64,000 nt of DNA, from contig JANATF010000007.1 in the NCBI GenBank assembly GCA_029449245.1, positions 1,116,001 to 1,180,000 of the forward strand, in the 5' to 3' direction. Numbering within the stretch: the stretch's first letter is position 1; every line of letters starts with the position of its first letter. Shown in pieces: positions 33,243-44,921 of the stretch. A program made the position numbers and the translations under genes. The notes below the pieces were generated by a model, which did not search any database, had not been told where the DNA came from, and saw nothing but the letters and a program-made list of their open reading frames with translations. Source of the DNA: Mortierella alpina (lineage: Eukaryota; Mortierellomycota; Mortierellomycetes; Mortierellales; Mortierellaceae).

Positions 33243-35607
33243 TTACCAGGTACCATTGGCACCGCGAGGTAGCGTCCAGACTTGGTTGGGCTGCTTTCCA
33301 CCGCTCGCACAGGGGAATGAGATCAGCTTGGTGCCGTCTTTGTAGGTGCTTCCCGTAATATCCAAGCAGTTACCCGTCCCGACGTTCTTTAAGTTGCCAG
33401 TGTCTGTAACGTTCCACTGCTGGGTCGGGGAACCGGCTGTGCATGCGTTCAGGACCACATTCTGGAACGTTGCGCCCGAGATGGGTTGGGTATCGAGACA
33501 GTAGGTGCCGCTCTTGTGGTCTGGGTCAAATGCGAGCTGGATGGCGCCCTCCTTGAATTTCCAAACTTGATTGGCACTGGAGGAGCACGACCACAGAAGA
33601 ACAGGGTTGTTCTGTAGAAGTATGATAATCGATGCAGGAAGCGTCAAAGAGCGTAAGTTAGGGGGTGGGAAAGTAGAGGGTTTTGTCACACAGGACTAGC
33701 GCTTTGCAGACGATACTTACTGGGGTGACCACTGCATCTGCATTGTCCACACACATTCCTGAGGAAGCATAGCTTTTGATGATATCTGTGGGGAACAAGG
33801 GCTGGACACTGGCTTGGATAGTTTGACCATTCTGAGCGGCGCTCGTGTAATGCAACTGCACGGTATTGGTGCCATCCATGGTATGAGTACCTGAACCAGC
33901 AGGCTCAAAGAAAACACGAATGCCGTCAGGGTAGTAAATTTGGGGGGCGATACGGATCAGTCCAGGGGCAGTGATGGAGGTGTCTGCCTTCCACGAGACC
34001 CAGTACTTGGCGGTGGTATCTTGAAAGTAAAGCGTCTTGGTCGCACCAGCAGTCGCCTCAGCATACGTGCGTGCATAAAGGCGCGCAAGTTCTGGATGTG
34101 GCTCACGAGTATCATGGTTCCAGAGGTTCTCGTAAGCCCATCCCTGCCACGACTGCATGTACCGGTCAGCCTGCTGAGTAGCCTCGAGGGTAAGTGCCAG
34201 CGTTGCTTTGTCTGTACCCCAAAAGTGAAACTCGGTCAGCATGCCTGCAGTGCGGAGACGCGTGGCATCCTTAACGCGGTTTTTGATGGTGGTCTCGATC
34301 GAGGACAGTTGCGGGGGCTTGTAGTAATGGTAGCTGTGCGCGGTTTTAGAGCCATCGCCGCCAGGTACATTATTGAAGCCGCTCAAAATATCTGTGCAAG
34401 TGGGGAACGAGATCGGAGGTGAGCATCATTGATCGATATTAGGGTATCGAAAGCGTTGACACCTGTTGACTTACCAAAAGTCGAACCCTCGAAAAAGATA
34501 ATAGTTGTGTTATCTACAGTGCGGATGGCGGTGTTGCCTTTGTTCCAAAGTGGCTCCATATTGCGAGCGTCAGCCTTACCGGGGATGAGTAGCGTGGGAT
34601 CAGCCATGTGGTCGCCGACCCACGGCTCTGTTTCGCGAGCACAGAAATGCAAAAGTGAGTAGATCGGAGGAGCATTCAGGTGCTCAAGATAGCGGCGGCA
34701 AATTAGATTGATACATACCATTCATCAAATCGTAACCCATGACTCCTGGCAGTGTATGGTAGTTGGTCGCGACAACCTTCCAATAGGCAGCCCAAGCATC
34801 TCCTAGATTATCGTAGTTGTTGTAGAGGCGGCCGAATGCGTTCCCAACCGCATAGTCCAGGTATGAGACAGACCAGTCGATCGAGTTGCAGTCCGCATCG
34901 GAAGGTACTCCATTAGCATCGACAGCAAATGGTGCTTTTTGAGGATACGGCATACGGTGGGCTGGCTCGACCCAGTCACTCTTGACGAACCACTGATATT
35001 AAATGACAGAGTATGCAACGCGGTTTAGAAAACATGTGCAGTATGGCAAACCTCCAAGGTCAACGATGAACGAGTTTTTCTTTTACCAAGGGAGCGCCGT
35101 GGCCGCAAATCTGAGCAGCCCACACGTCTTGATGCTGATCGACCAGCGTGTAGATGTTATTGTCTTGCAGTTTCTTTATGATGCCGTTCGTAATATCAAG
35201 ATAGGTTTGATTGTACTGGCCGCGAACAGGCTCTACGCCGGCCCAATGGACTCCTTTATAGAAAAATGTACATTGGTTTCTCCTCTTCGTAATAAAACAC
35301 CTACGAAAAATCATTCTCTCACTTATTACTTACCTAGACGAATAGAGTTAATGTTCAAGGCCTTCATGACCTCGATATCCTTGTCGACGATCGACCAGGA
35401 GGGTACGAAATTTTCCACGTCATGATGCCAAGGGAAACGCTTCATGACCATGTTCGTGCCATGAAAAAAACGCGTGCGGCCTTGAGCGTCAATGAAATGC
35501 TGGGTTGCTTGATCGACGCGCACAATCTTGGATAGGTCTGCGTCCACGGTTTGGAGGACTGACAGAATCACTGCGCCAATTGCAGCAGAGATAGAAAGAA
35601 GTTTCAT
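33243..35607 (-). CDS. Secreted GH5 endoglycoceramidase-like glycosidase with ricin-B domain
   Basis: Six exons: 35607-35334, 35253-35087, 34992-34719, 34627-34475, 34391-33721, 33611-33243; 635 aa, all phases agree. Signal peptide MKLLSISAAIGAVILSVLQT. The GH5 (cellulase-fold) catalytic domain spans about 30-490: RFFHGTNMVMKRFPW, GVHWAGVEP, VDQHQDVW, MGYDLMNEPW with the acid/base Glu at about 239 (its codon is split by intron 3), HSYHYY about 308-313, and LTEFHFWG with the candidate nucleophile Glu at about 343. FHGTNMVxK and LMNEPW fit the endoglycoceramidase branch, which releases the glycan from glycosphingolipids; the substrate is inferred. The last about 140 residues are a ricin-B domain with QxW motifs NQVWKF, TQQWNV and NQVWTL, split by a phase-0 intron before NNPVLLWSC as in lectin B. 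Confidence 0.93.
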
Positions 35608-35803
35608 TATTTTGGGAACAAGCGGGTTGCAAAAATGTGAGGTTTCGTGGTCTCTGCCGACTATGGGAGAGAAGAGGACGAATAGGCGGGGGAAGAGGGA
35701 GGAGGGATTAGCCTGGGGCAAGGCGGCGAGGAATGAGGCGGGCGGCGGGTTGAGGACAAAGTCTAGAGGAAAAGAAGAGAAAGATGTGGTCGCATCCTGC
35801 AAG

Positions 35804-35811
35804 CTTATATA
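35804..35811 (-). promoter_or_regulatory. TATA box, GH5 gene
   Basis: TATATAAG on the minus strand about 200 bp before the ATG at 35607; the long interval implies a 5' leader near 170 nt. Confidence 0.4.
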
Positions 35812-35999
35812 TGTAATCGGCGCGGCTCATTGATACACAAGAAAGGCCGTTGTCTTTTCCTCCTGTCACCCAGCGCTTTTGATTACCATTTTCTGTCGAG
35901 CTGTCGTTGAATTCTTAGGTGCCCTGGATAAAGTACATCCACACTATTCACTTAGAACTCATTCATCAGCCTGTTGCATATAAATAACAGCCTGTGTTA

Positions 36000-36720
36000 C
36001 GTGCCGGTTGTGGTTTGTGTAAACGATGTCGCAAGTTCTGTTCACATCAACATCGTACCAGGGCTAGAGCGTGTTCAAAATACCCACACGGGAACACACG
36101 AATAACAGCCTAGGCTGGCGTGCATGATGGCAAGAAGAGGTCGCTGGTTACATCCGCAAAATTGTCGAAGCTGTCCACAAAGTATCTGAGCCGGGATAGA
36201 GACCATGTCCTTAATCTACCGCTTCTCTCAGCACTTCCTCTCTCCATTCAGTGAGTGATTGCACTTCAGGCTGCAAAGAAAACAGCAGGTACCGCACGTT
36301 CTCGGCTCTACAAGACCCCTTTTGGACGTGAAGAACCTGACACCCTGAAGAGATGCGAGGTTGACACATCGCTCCACAAAAAGTGTATGTACTGTGCGTA
36401 TATACTCATGTGCGCCTTAAAGTTCATCTTCCCTCGAAACAATCGTCAGGCAGCAAGGTCAGAAAGAGAGCCGAAGACTGGTCGCACATGAAATGGAATG
36501 CCGGTTGGTCAAAATATAGCCGAAGTCCTATCGCACCTTAAGAAAATATTGCTTGGCCCAAAGCCTGGTGTCTCCACACACCCTGCAGGGCGAATGGCAC
36601 CAAATTTTATGCTCCATGTAAAGCGGGTGTGTGTCTAAAGTGCCGCACTTCTCACAGCTGTTGTGAGTCAGGTACCATACCAGCAAAATGTGTCGTGCTG
36701 AACCAAAACTTTTGAGACAA
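36000..36720 (+). pseudogene. Cys-rich broken coding remnants
   Basis: Near 36001-36105 one frame reads AGCGLCKRCRKFCSHQHR then RTRARACSKYPHGNTR before a stop. Near 36545-36717 an open stretch of about 54 codons contains WCLHTPCRANGTKFYAPCK and AGVCLKCRTSHSCCESG. Between them lies KRCEVDTSLHKKCMYCAY (36350-36400, another frame). Spacing such as CxxC...CxxxC resembles zinc-binding ends of transposases (for instance piggyBac type), but no DDE core or terminal repeats were seen. Probably a decayed element; identity unproven. Confidence 0.25.
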
Positions 36721-37320
36721 CACCAGATATGGATGCTTACAAGGGTTCATTGAGGCGTTCTGTATGGCATTCAACGACGGGTTACATCTCTTTACTGACG
36801 TTATGTAATGCATGCAGGTATTGGTGTCATCAATCTACGGTTTCTACGCGCTTTCAAACGTTCCTGTACGCTCAATAGATGACTGGGGAATGTGGAGAAG
36901 GTTATTGAAGTGTTTACCTCTGCCATCGGAAGAGCAATGTTGTTTACCCAAATGTTGATAGTGTTTAACGTCTGCCATGAGAGCACCACACTCAATTCCC
37001 TTTCGCAGGAAGCAGGCTCGAAGAGCAAACAGAGAATGCAAAAGGATTGGTCATGCATATTTTCCAATTGTGGACTACAGAGCGGATAATTGCTTATTGC
37101 TGTTCATCGCGAAACCCTAGCGTTGCCATGGTGAGGATATCCACGCTGCTCTATAGGGATTGCGACGCGTCCCAGCGACGTCGAGCCTCAGGTCTCACGT
37201 GTGAACTGAAGGCACCCCCTTAAGACACGTGTTGTTCAAGGCTTTGTGTTCCTGGCTCCTCATGCATTCGCAGCTCTCTTTCTCCATTCCTTTTCCACAT
37301 TCTCTTATTATTTTCCCGCA

Positions 37321-38367
37321 ATGAACTCCATGCAGGTCATCGCAGAACCTTTTCTAGACTTTCTGAGCTCAATCTCACTGGCACCACTCAACGTTGGTGT
37401 TCAAATAACTGCTTTCGCCTTACCATGTCTTTTGCTGTCCGAGACCGTGCACTCGAGCTTCGGCCGCTGGATCTTCAAACCACTCGCGTCCTTGGGGTTC
37501 CTGGTCGCCGCTCTCTCCTATATCCCCAACAACTCCGCCACCCTTGTCGCGTCTAACACCGCTGCTGCCACAACCTTCAATGCCTGGTCAGACATCCCAA
37601 CTGCCCTCACCAACGCAAATAGCATTCTTGAACTGGCCTCCGCGTACGCGGCGGAGGTGAAACATATTGTTTTAAATGTCGCGCCTACTATCATCACGGC
37701 TTCATCGTCTTCTGCTGCGGGAGTGACGACCTCAGCTGTTGTTGCCCATACAACCTACACAAGGGCCATGATGGGCGCATTTGTGCTGGGCTTTATTGGA
37801 GATGTTCTTTTGATCCCCGCCAGAGGGTTCTTGCCAGGATTGGTCAGTTTCTTGGCTGGCCACGCGGCGTTCATGGTTGCGTTCACGTTCCATGGGCAGG
37901 ACCAGGTTGCACAGCAGGGTGGACTTGGGCTCATTGTAACCATGGCCGCCATTGTCGGACCGTGGTTGTTGCCAAAGATCAAGAACAAGATTATGCGTGG
38001 CGCTGTAAGTGTTCCAACTGTCGCATGACCCTGGGGCTCGATAATGGTCAATGGGTTTCGATGCCAACTAACGCTCAATTTAAACACCGATATTAATACT
38101 CACGCGTGCGTCATATAGGTGGTCGCGTACATGCTCGTCATCAGTGGGATGGTCATCACGGCAATCGGCAGTATCCATTGCGGCCAGAATCATCTTCCTG
38201 AGCGCACGCTAGGCGCTCTGATGTTCTTCTTTTCAGATCTCTTTGTCGCGCGACAGCACTTTGTTCACAAGACTGTGCTGAACAAGTGGATTGGACTGCC
38301 ACTCTACTACGTAGCGCAGATCTTGCTCGCGTCCACCCTCCGTAGCGAGCATATGCTCCTTCAGTGA
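37321..38367 (+). CDS. YhhN/TMEM86-family membrane protein
   Basis: Two exons, 37321-38004 and 38119-38367, phase 0, 310 aa. The YhhN family (PF07947) includes TMEM86 lysoplasmalogenases, integral membrane enzymes that cleave the vinyl-ether bond of lysoplasmalogens. Signature segments are present: GFIGDVLLIPARGFLPGLVS then FLAGHAAFMVAF (about 158-190), and in exon 2 LGALMFFFSDLFVARQHF with the conserved Ser-Asp. Around eight hydrophobic helices can be traced. A loop of about 75 residues (Ala/Thr/Ser-rich, about 75-150) between helices 2 and 3 is longer than in bacterial YhhN. Fungi generally lack plasmalogens, so the substrate here is open. Confidence 0.85.
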
Positions 38368-38772
38368 CCACACATGAAAAAATATATTCTGTCCTCTATA
38401 CTTTCGAGAGTCGGACCAGGTCTCGCATTTATTGTCTCGCGGCCGAGGCAGGGGGGGGTGGGGTATAATACAAAACATGGCAAATTCTACTTGACTGGTT
38501 AAGAAATTCGAATAACGCTGAGAAAAAAAACAACAGCAGAGGGCGGAGTGAAATAACTGCGTACTGTAGATGGTCTCCAATGCGAGAAGGACGAAGGCAG
38601 GGGATGAGTTGTTGTTAGGAAGGTGTGTGGAAGGTAGAGTAGCTTGTGGTATACAAAAATTGGCCAGAAAAAGAGACTTGGTCAGCGTTAGGGAAAGATG
38701 AGCCCGAGAAGAGAGACGATAAAATGAAAAAAGAACGATGAACGATAATAATAACAGAGTATGGGGCGAGCC
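38368..38772. other. Convergent 3' intergenic spacer
   Basis: Between the stop codons of the YhhN gene and the alpha/beta hydrolase. Holds a short G-run (GGGGGGGGTGGGG near 38450) and nothing else recognised. Confidence 0.5.
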
Positions 38773-40216
38773 TCAGAAACGGTCAGGGTCCTCAAATATC
38801 TGCTGAGATTGGTACAAGGTCTGCTGCGTGTCGTAGATATTGCTGGTCTGGATCGCTTGCTGAAGTCCTGAGCTGTACGTGCTACCTCTGTAGGATTGGT
38901 GCTTATTGAGTCCCAATTGCTTGATCGACCACCGCTGCGAAAGAGACCGCTCAAATTCGGCTAGTTTCCATGACGAAGCAATTCCTTTGAAAATCTGGGA
39001 AACGACATCTGCGCGCCATAATAATCCGTGCGTTCCTCCTTCTATCACGCTCAGGGTGCATTGTGGCAGCCTTTGCTCCATCCAGTCCACGGCCTCCCTT
39101 GAAATAACAGCATCCTAAAACATCAGCGAAACGTAGCGGTCAAAAGAATGCCCTTCCCCATCGCAAGACAATGTGGAAGTGAATCCGTGCCTAAAGAACG
39201 CCAACCGCTATTACCTTGGTGCCCCAGAAAACATGGACAGGCAGGGTGACATCCTTGTAACTAAATCCAAAGGAGTGATACAGCTCCAAGCAGACCATCA
39301 GGTCATTGTTGGCGCCTTCAAGACACTCGGCCATATTGTCCTGCAGCATCGCCTTGATGAGTTTCTCGCGGTCGTAATTGAGAATATTGGGGTCGGATTT
39401 GCAGGGTGGCTCCTTGGCGGCAACTGAAAGGGATTTGTAGAGCAAACCAGCCGTGCTCTGAGTCTTTAGCAAGGTTGTTGGCACATGCCTAATCCACTTC
39501 ATTCTCTTGGCGATGGTCAAGTGAACCCAAGGAGACATCAACCACACCGTGCCTACAATTCTGGGCTTGAGTCGCAAAGCACATGCCATGGCGTAAATGG
39601 CTCCACATGAATGTCCCATTACAGAAAACTTTTGAATGTTGAATCCGTTCGCCATCTCTTCCACGATCTCTGCCATCCTGAGCGGGGTCCATGACTACAA
39701 TAAATACAAAGTGAGGCGGGGTAAGTCAAATAAATACCATGAATGTGAGCGATTCCATTGCGAGGGACTCTTCTTTGCCTGCTCAGGTTTCATACCTCAG
39801 GCTCTGCTGGCTGTGACATGCCGACGCCTGGTCTATCAATACAGTAGATCCTCAGAGAGTGTTTGAAAGCCAAGTCCTCGAGAATGATGGAGTAATATCG
39901 CATGCAGCCCAAGCCGAGACTAAGTACGTAGGGAACGAAAGAAGAGTTCCTGTTGCTTAGGTCCATGCGCGCAAACAATCAACCCATTGAGATATGCAAT
40001 GCTAGTCCTTATTTTGGCGCGCTTGCGCGATCCTTACAAGCAAAAGACCGGGTGTCCACAAGGGTGGCCGACCTCTGCGAACGAAACGAGGCGTCCCGAG
40101 AACAGTTCGTAGCGCTGGTTCATGTCGACGCATCCAAGTGTTGCCTCGACATCTGCCATGGTCGGGATACTATCAAAGGAACGGACTGAGGCCGTTTCAG
40201 ACATTCGCCGGGACAT
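38773..40216 (-). CDS. Alpha/beta-hydrolase
   Basis: Four exons: 40216-40038, 39919-39796, 39694-39215, 39114-38773; 374 aa, phases agree. Alpha/beta-hydrolase fold: HPVFCFLGLGCMRYYS contains the oxyanion strand loop (junction of exons 1 and 2), IYCIDRPGVGMS the next strand, GHSCG the nucleophile elbow (Ser about 130), and EGGTHGLLW the catalytic His (about 290). The acid is expected near VHVFWGTKDAV, at the exon 3/4 junction (Asp about 262). A Ser-rich N-terminal tail (MSRRMSETASVRSFDSIP) and a C-terminal Gln/Tyr-rich extension of about 70 residues frame the enzyme. Substrate unknown; epoxide-hydrolase/esterase-like. No signal peptide. Confidence 0.85.
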
Positions 40217-40444
40217 GGTGTCGGATAAGGAAATTGGGGAATGGTGCAGCTGAGGAGGACAGAGATTATCCAGCTCGAGGATGCGTGTCTGCTGGTGCAA
40301 CGAGAGTCGCGGCGCCAAGAGTAGAAGAGGAAGGGGACAGGGACGGCGCAAAAACAACAAACTAAAAAGGAGACGCAGCAAACACAACTGGCGTCTCGGC
40401 GAGTACGGTCAGGAGCAATTGAAGTCGTGTGCGCAGAGAGAGGG

Positions 40445-40499
40445 TTGTGTGTGTGTGTGCTTGGGCAACAAGACAAGAGAGAGAGAGAAAGAGAGACAA

Positions 40500-40532
<33 letters not shown>

Positions 40533-40558
40533 CGTGTGTGTGTGTGTGAGAGAGAGAG
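40445..40558. repeat. Compound GT/GA microsatellite
   Basis: Alternating blocks: GT (40445-40459), GA-rich (40477-40530, including about 14 perfect GA units), GT (40533-40548), GA (40549-40558). Similar in type to the belt at 18.2-18.5 kb. Confidence 0.92.
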
Positions 40559-41384
40559 CAAGAGGGAGGTGCTTGAAAAAGAGAGTGGCTAAAAAAAAAA
40601 AAAAAAAAGGAAAGAGTCGAAAAGGCCAGCGAAGTGGGTTGGCCAGGATGGGAGAGCTTGAACTAGCACGGATGCATGGATGCACGGAGGGGGATGGATC
40701 GGCTAGATCAGGACGACCGTTGATCGAGGGTGGAGCGTGGAGGGTGGATTCAGAAGATGAAAGAAAAGAAAAGAACAGAGGGCGGTATCAGGAAATGAAA
40801 AGGGATTCGTTCATTTAACTGGCGGAGACAGCACTGCGCCGGGGCGGACTGGACGGGACTGGACCGGGCTGGACTTGGTTGGGAAATAGAGTGGCTGACC
40901 ACGGCCCACTGGGGACTGGGGTCGCTCGCTTCGGCGGTGTTGGCCGCTCTTCAGCTCTTCAGCTCTTGCTCTTCAGGGACACGACGCACGCCGTGGGTTG
41001 GCTATGGGCAGCAGAAAAAAGTCAAGGCGGGCTGGGATGGAGACCAGGCATGCGATGCAAGGATGGCAGAAGCAAGATCAGGAATGCAGACACGCAAGGG
41101 TGACAAGGAGCAGATAAAAGGACCAATGGACAGATAGACAGGGTCAGGGGACGGGCAGCAGTGCAGTAGTCCAGCGTTGAGGAGTGAGGACCAGCTACGC
41201 TGAACAAGAGAAAGAGAGAGTGAGAGAGGCGCAAGAGGAGCGAGAACAGAGACGGCACGGTATAAAGATGACAACGGTCGGCTGTCGCGCTCTTCCCGCG
41301 GGAGTTCCAGACAAGCAAATGATTGTGGTTGCCAGCAACGGGAGGGCGCGGTGTTGTTGCAGCCGCGCGCATCGCACATCTCTC

Positions 41385-41696
41385 TCACATGCGGCCAGAG
41401 CTGCCACTGGCCACGAATGGCTGCAGAAGCCAATCATGAATCATGGGCATGTTCGCGAGAATTCCTTCCTTCGATTCGACAGGCGGTAGCGGAAGACTAG
41501 CTTGGGCCTGTTCGAATGTCTTGCATATTTCTGTATTTTTGGCGGGTGAACGGTCTCTTGAATCAGCCTGCTGGCTCCCTCCTTCGTGCGACTTGACAAT
41601 CAGCGAATTCAGGCAAGGTTTGGCTGGGGTTCTTTTCTGTCCATCTTTTGTCTCCCCTCCCTCCCTGCGAAACGAGATGCGATGGCAACCACGCAT
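41385..41696 (-). CDS. Small hypothetical ORF
   Basis: Opens with ATG (41696) and runs 103 codons, with globular-like composition (for example KNTEICKTFEQAQASLPLPP and MIHDWLLQPFVASGS). No family recognised and no intron needed. It could be a small gene or chance; no promoter evidence. Confidence 0.25.
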   Translation of the reverse strand: MRGCHRISFRREGGETKDGQKRTPAKPCLNSLIVKSHEGGSQQADSRDRSPAKNTEICKTFEQAQASLPLPPVESKEGILANMPMIHDWLLQPFVASGSSGRM

Positions 41697-42446
41697 TGGG
41701 CATCTGTGTTATCTGTGTTTTAATGCGCTCGCCACGCTTCGTCCCCCTGCTCTGCATCTTCAGTTAGAACACTCCGTTGCGCCTTGCTCGAAACCTGCTC
41801 CGTTATATGTGACACCGCTAATACATTTCCGCCTCACCATACTCTCCCAGATCTATCATGGCATGGAGTAGACCAACAGCATACAAACATGCCCAGTAAA
41901 ACATCAGTGCGCTCCCTCTCGCGACACTTCCACGAACAGTCGAAGCGTTTCAGCAGCATCTGAGCCGACCTCTATGCAAATGTAATTGCATTATCTCGTT
42001 AGAGCGTAGAGGAGGAATAGGAGGCCAATGGAAAAATGCGAGCCATGCGCTGGAGCGCTAGTAGCGTACACCCCTGCATACGCTATGCGTCCTCAACAGA
42101 GATCTGTGTTTTCGTACATACGTAGCTAGACTCAGCAGCATCGACCATTGCCGACAAACTCAATTGACAGGCACCTGCAGCACCTGGGCCGATAGGTCAC
42201 AAAGGCCATTGCGGGCCGTGTCAGGATCGGAGCAAACCCTGCCAATATAGAAAAAAAAATTGCTCCGTCCGTGCCTGAATCCGCTTTCTGCATTCACTTT
42301 TCGGCCCACTGTGGTCACTTTCTTAATCATTTTACTCCTTTCGCACCTCTTCTCACTCTCCATTAACGATCCTCATCTCACACTCACATTCTACCGACCT
42401 GGACCATCCATAGCGCATACTTTCATCTCTGTTAAATCCTGTTGCA

Positions 42447-44353
42447 ATGTCACCCCGCCCTCATGTCACCATTCCTGGGTGCGGCTCAGCTGCAGGCGTG
42501 TATGCAGAGAGCCAGCCGAGCGTGGCAAAGTTTTTAAACATCCCCTACGCAACGGTTACTGAACGCTGGCGTCCAGCAGCAAAAGCCTCTGCCTGGAGCG
42601 GTGTCCGCGATGCTTCTTTCCAAGGGTAGGTGTTGCACCTCCGCCTTCCACTCACCGACTTCTTAACAAACCGGTCTCCATACAAAGCACCATTATCGCG
42701 TATATGAGCCGAGCCGCTGACAAGCATTCCATATTGCTTTACTGGCCACATATATTACCACTCGATGCCGCATCGATTCTTTCTACCAGCCCCGTCTGTC
42801 ATCAACCCAAGAGCGAGAACCCCTTGGTCAGCATGACAACAGACGCTGTGGACGAGAATGATGAGGAAGCTTATGCCAAGGTCTACAACGAGGAGACTTG
42901 CCTCAACCTCAACATTTTCCTGCCCAAAGAACAGCTAAGTACCGGCAGCGATAAGAAGCCATTGATCCCTGTGATGGTCTGGATTCACGGCGGCGGATTT
43001 AAGGACGGCAGCAACGCCATGTCACTGTACGACGCTACGAACATGGTCGCCTATTCGATCAATGGCGTCGGCCGACCCGTCGTCGTCGTCACAATGAACT
43101 ACCGCCTCAACTACTTTGGCTTCCTCTCCTCGCCTGAGCTCGTTCAGGATGTCCGGTCCGACAAGCGACTCTCATCGAACAACAGTGAAAGAAGTGTCGG
43201 CAACTGGGGCCTCCTGGACCAAAAAATTGCCTTAGAGTGGGTTCGGGATCACATCTCGGCCTTGGGAGGTGATCCCCAGGACGTAACCGTGTTTGGTGAA
43301 TCTGCAGGAGCCGCCTCGATCGGGTATCATCTGGCCATCCCTTCTCACCATGGCCTCTTCCAGCGGGCTATCCTTCAGTCTGGAGCTGCGACCACCATGA
43401 CTGCAGGCCGACCCGATTTCGAAGGCCAGGGATACTTTAACCAGCTTTGCCGGCACTTTGGGCTTCACACCTCAGACCTGACAGGCGCGCAAAAGATTGA
43501 GAGGTTGCGACGAATCCCTGCAAAGGACTTGGTCAAGGCAGCCGACAATGGCAATATTGGAATGTTCATCCCTACGATCGATGATGTCCTGATCAAGGAC
43601 GATGCCCGCGGTTGGGTTCATGATCCTGCTCGGTATGACCCCGGCCTCAAGGCTGTTATGCTCGGCGACTGCCGCGATGAAGGACGCATGTTTGTGACGA
43701 CCCTCGGGGCAAAGTCTCTGAAGCATTGGCCTCGCTTCTTGGCTAGACATTGCCCACCGGGGCAGGAGAAGGTGTTTGAAGCCATCTATGGAAGCCCAAA
43801 GACGGATGCCGAGGCGGCTAGTATATCTGCGATTGTGCTCAGTGATTCTGTGTTTCTATACCCGATCCATGCAACGAGCCGAGCCTTGATGGAAACACGA
43901 GACGGTGGTCGAAACAAGCATTTTCTGGAGATGGCCCGGTTTCACTTTGATCATCCTCTGCAAATTGTCGAGGATATGGAATTGGGCCTTGGGGCTCACC
44001 ATGCTGCTGAGCTGCCGTTTGTCTTTGGGTCAGACACATATCTGGACCTGTTCACGGATGCAGAAAAGGAGCTGTGCATGAGCCTGATGGCGACTTGGAT
44101 CAGGTTTGCATGGGGCGAAACTAGCCGGCAGCATGGCCTGCAGTACGGAAAGGACTCGCTTTTGCCTGCCGATGTGGGGGTGGGAGGACAAAAGAACGAG
44201 GCTATCACCTTTACGGAGCAGAGCACTGTAGAAAAGAAGCTAGTGGAGAGACTGGATGCCCGGACACTCGACTTTTGGAGAAGGAGCGAACAATGGCAGC
44301 GCGAAAAGCGCGATGAGAGGTATAGAGCGCGGCAGCGACAGGCCAAGCTTTAG
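42447..44353 (+). CDS. Type-B carboxylesterase/lipase, paralogue B
   Basis: Two exons, 42447-42625 and 42790-44353 (leftover GG completed by C), 580 aa. Same family and length class as the gene at 4779-6886. Landmarks: KFLNIPYATVTERWRPAAK, TCLNLNIFLP, oxyanion hole GGGF, NYRLNYFGFLSS, GESAG (Ser about 231), GDCRDEGRMF for the acid, and GAHHAAELPFVFG for the His. The first intron is at exactly the same codon and phase as in paralogue A; introns 2 and 3 of A are absent here, so one copy lost or the other gained them. C terminus is a charged KRDERYRARQRQAK. No secretion signal is seen. Confidence 0.9.
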
Positions 44354-44921
44354 TGCTCTTCTCCCATCGGATAAAACACTTGATGCTAATGATGTAGAAT
44401 ACAGGATGGTGCGAAAGTGCAATTTGTCAACAAAGGGACGATCGAGGACGTGTGTTGAGCCAAAAGGTTTAACCGGCAATTTATCCACTTGTTGAGAGGC
44501 ACAAACGGCCCAGACTACCAACCTAAGGCTTCCTATGAATTTGTTACCTTTCAGGTTATGCTTGTGGATTGGGAAGCGTGCAGTAAAAGTGGCGAGAACC
44601 CCCTGAGTGACGATAGCACCATTGGCTCATGAGGACTCCACGGTGGAAAGCAGGGAGACTGCGGATATCGCGAGTGAAGATGACGACTACAGTAACGGTG
44701 TAAGGTTACGTGTGTGGGGAACGATGTCAGATCTTTTTTTTTTTTTTTTTTTTATTGCGCCGCGCTTTTTCCTGGACTCTTTCTTGTCTCCTTGCTTCTC
44801 TCGTTTCTCCTCCAAACACTCTTATTCGTGACCCGCCCATCGACCGTTTCAGCCCAAACCGCACTCCAATCTCTGATTCCGCCAATCTCTCTCATTCATT
44901 CAAAGTTCCATCTTGCCTGTC
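44354..44921. other. Intergenic, carboxylesterase B to AKR
   Basis: AKR promoter region; a T20 run lies at about 44733-44752, some 170 bp before the AKR start, followed by a CT-rich leader. No other gene seen. Confidence 0.5.

Larger units (their letters stand above)
35608..37320. other. Intergenic with Cys-rich coding debris
   Basis: No intact gene. On the plus strand two Cys-rich fragments are visible (separate entry). The segment 37100-37320 is the promoter of the gene at 37321. Confidence 0.45.
40217..42446. other. Divergent intergenic with simple repeats
   Basis: Between the leftward hydrolase and rightward carboxylesterase B. Holds GT and GA microsatellites (40445-40558), A18 (40591-40608), GGACTGGAC-type short repeats (40845-40880) and CTCTTCAG repeats (40949-40978). 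One ATG ORF at 41385-41696 is listed separately. Confidence 0.5.

Noticed and set aside
41002-41437. Overlapping Cys/Ser-rich ORFs upstream of carboxylesterase B
   Set aside because: Mutually overlapping frames over GA-rich sequence, with no consistent coding frame.
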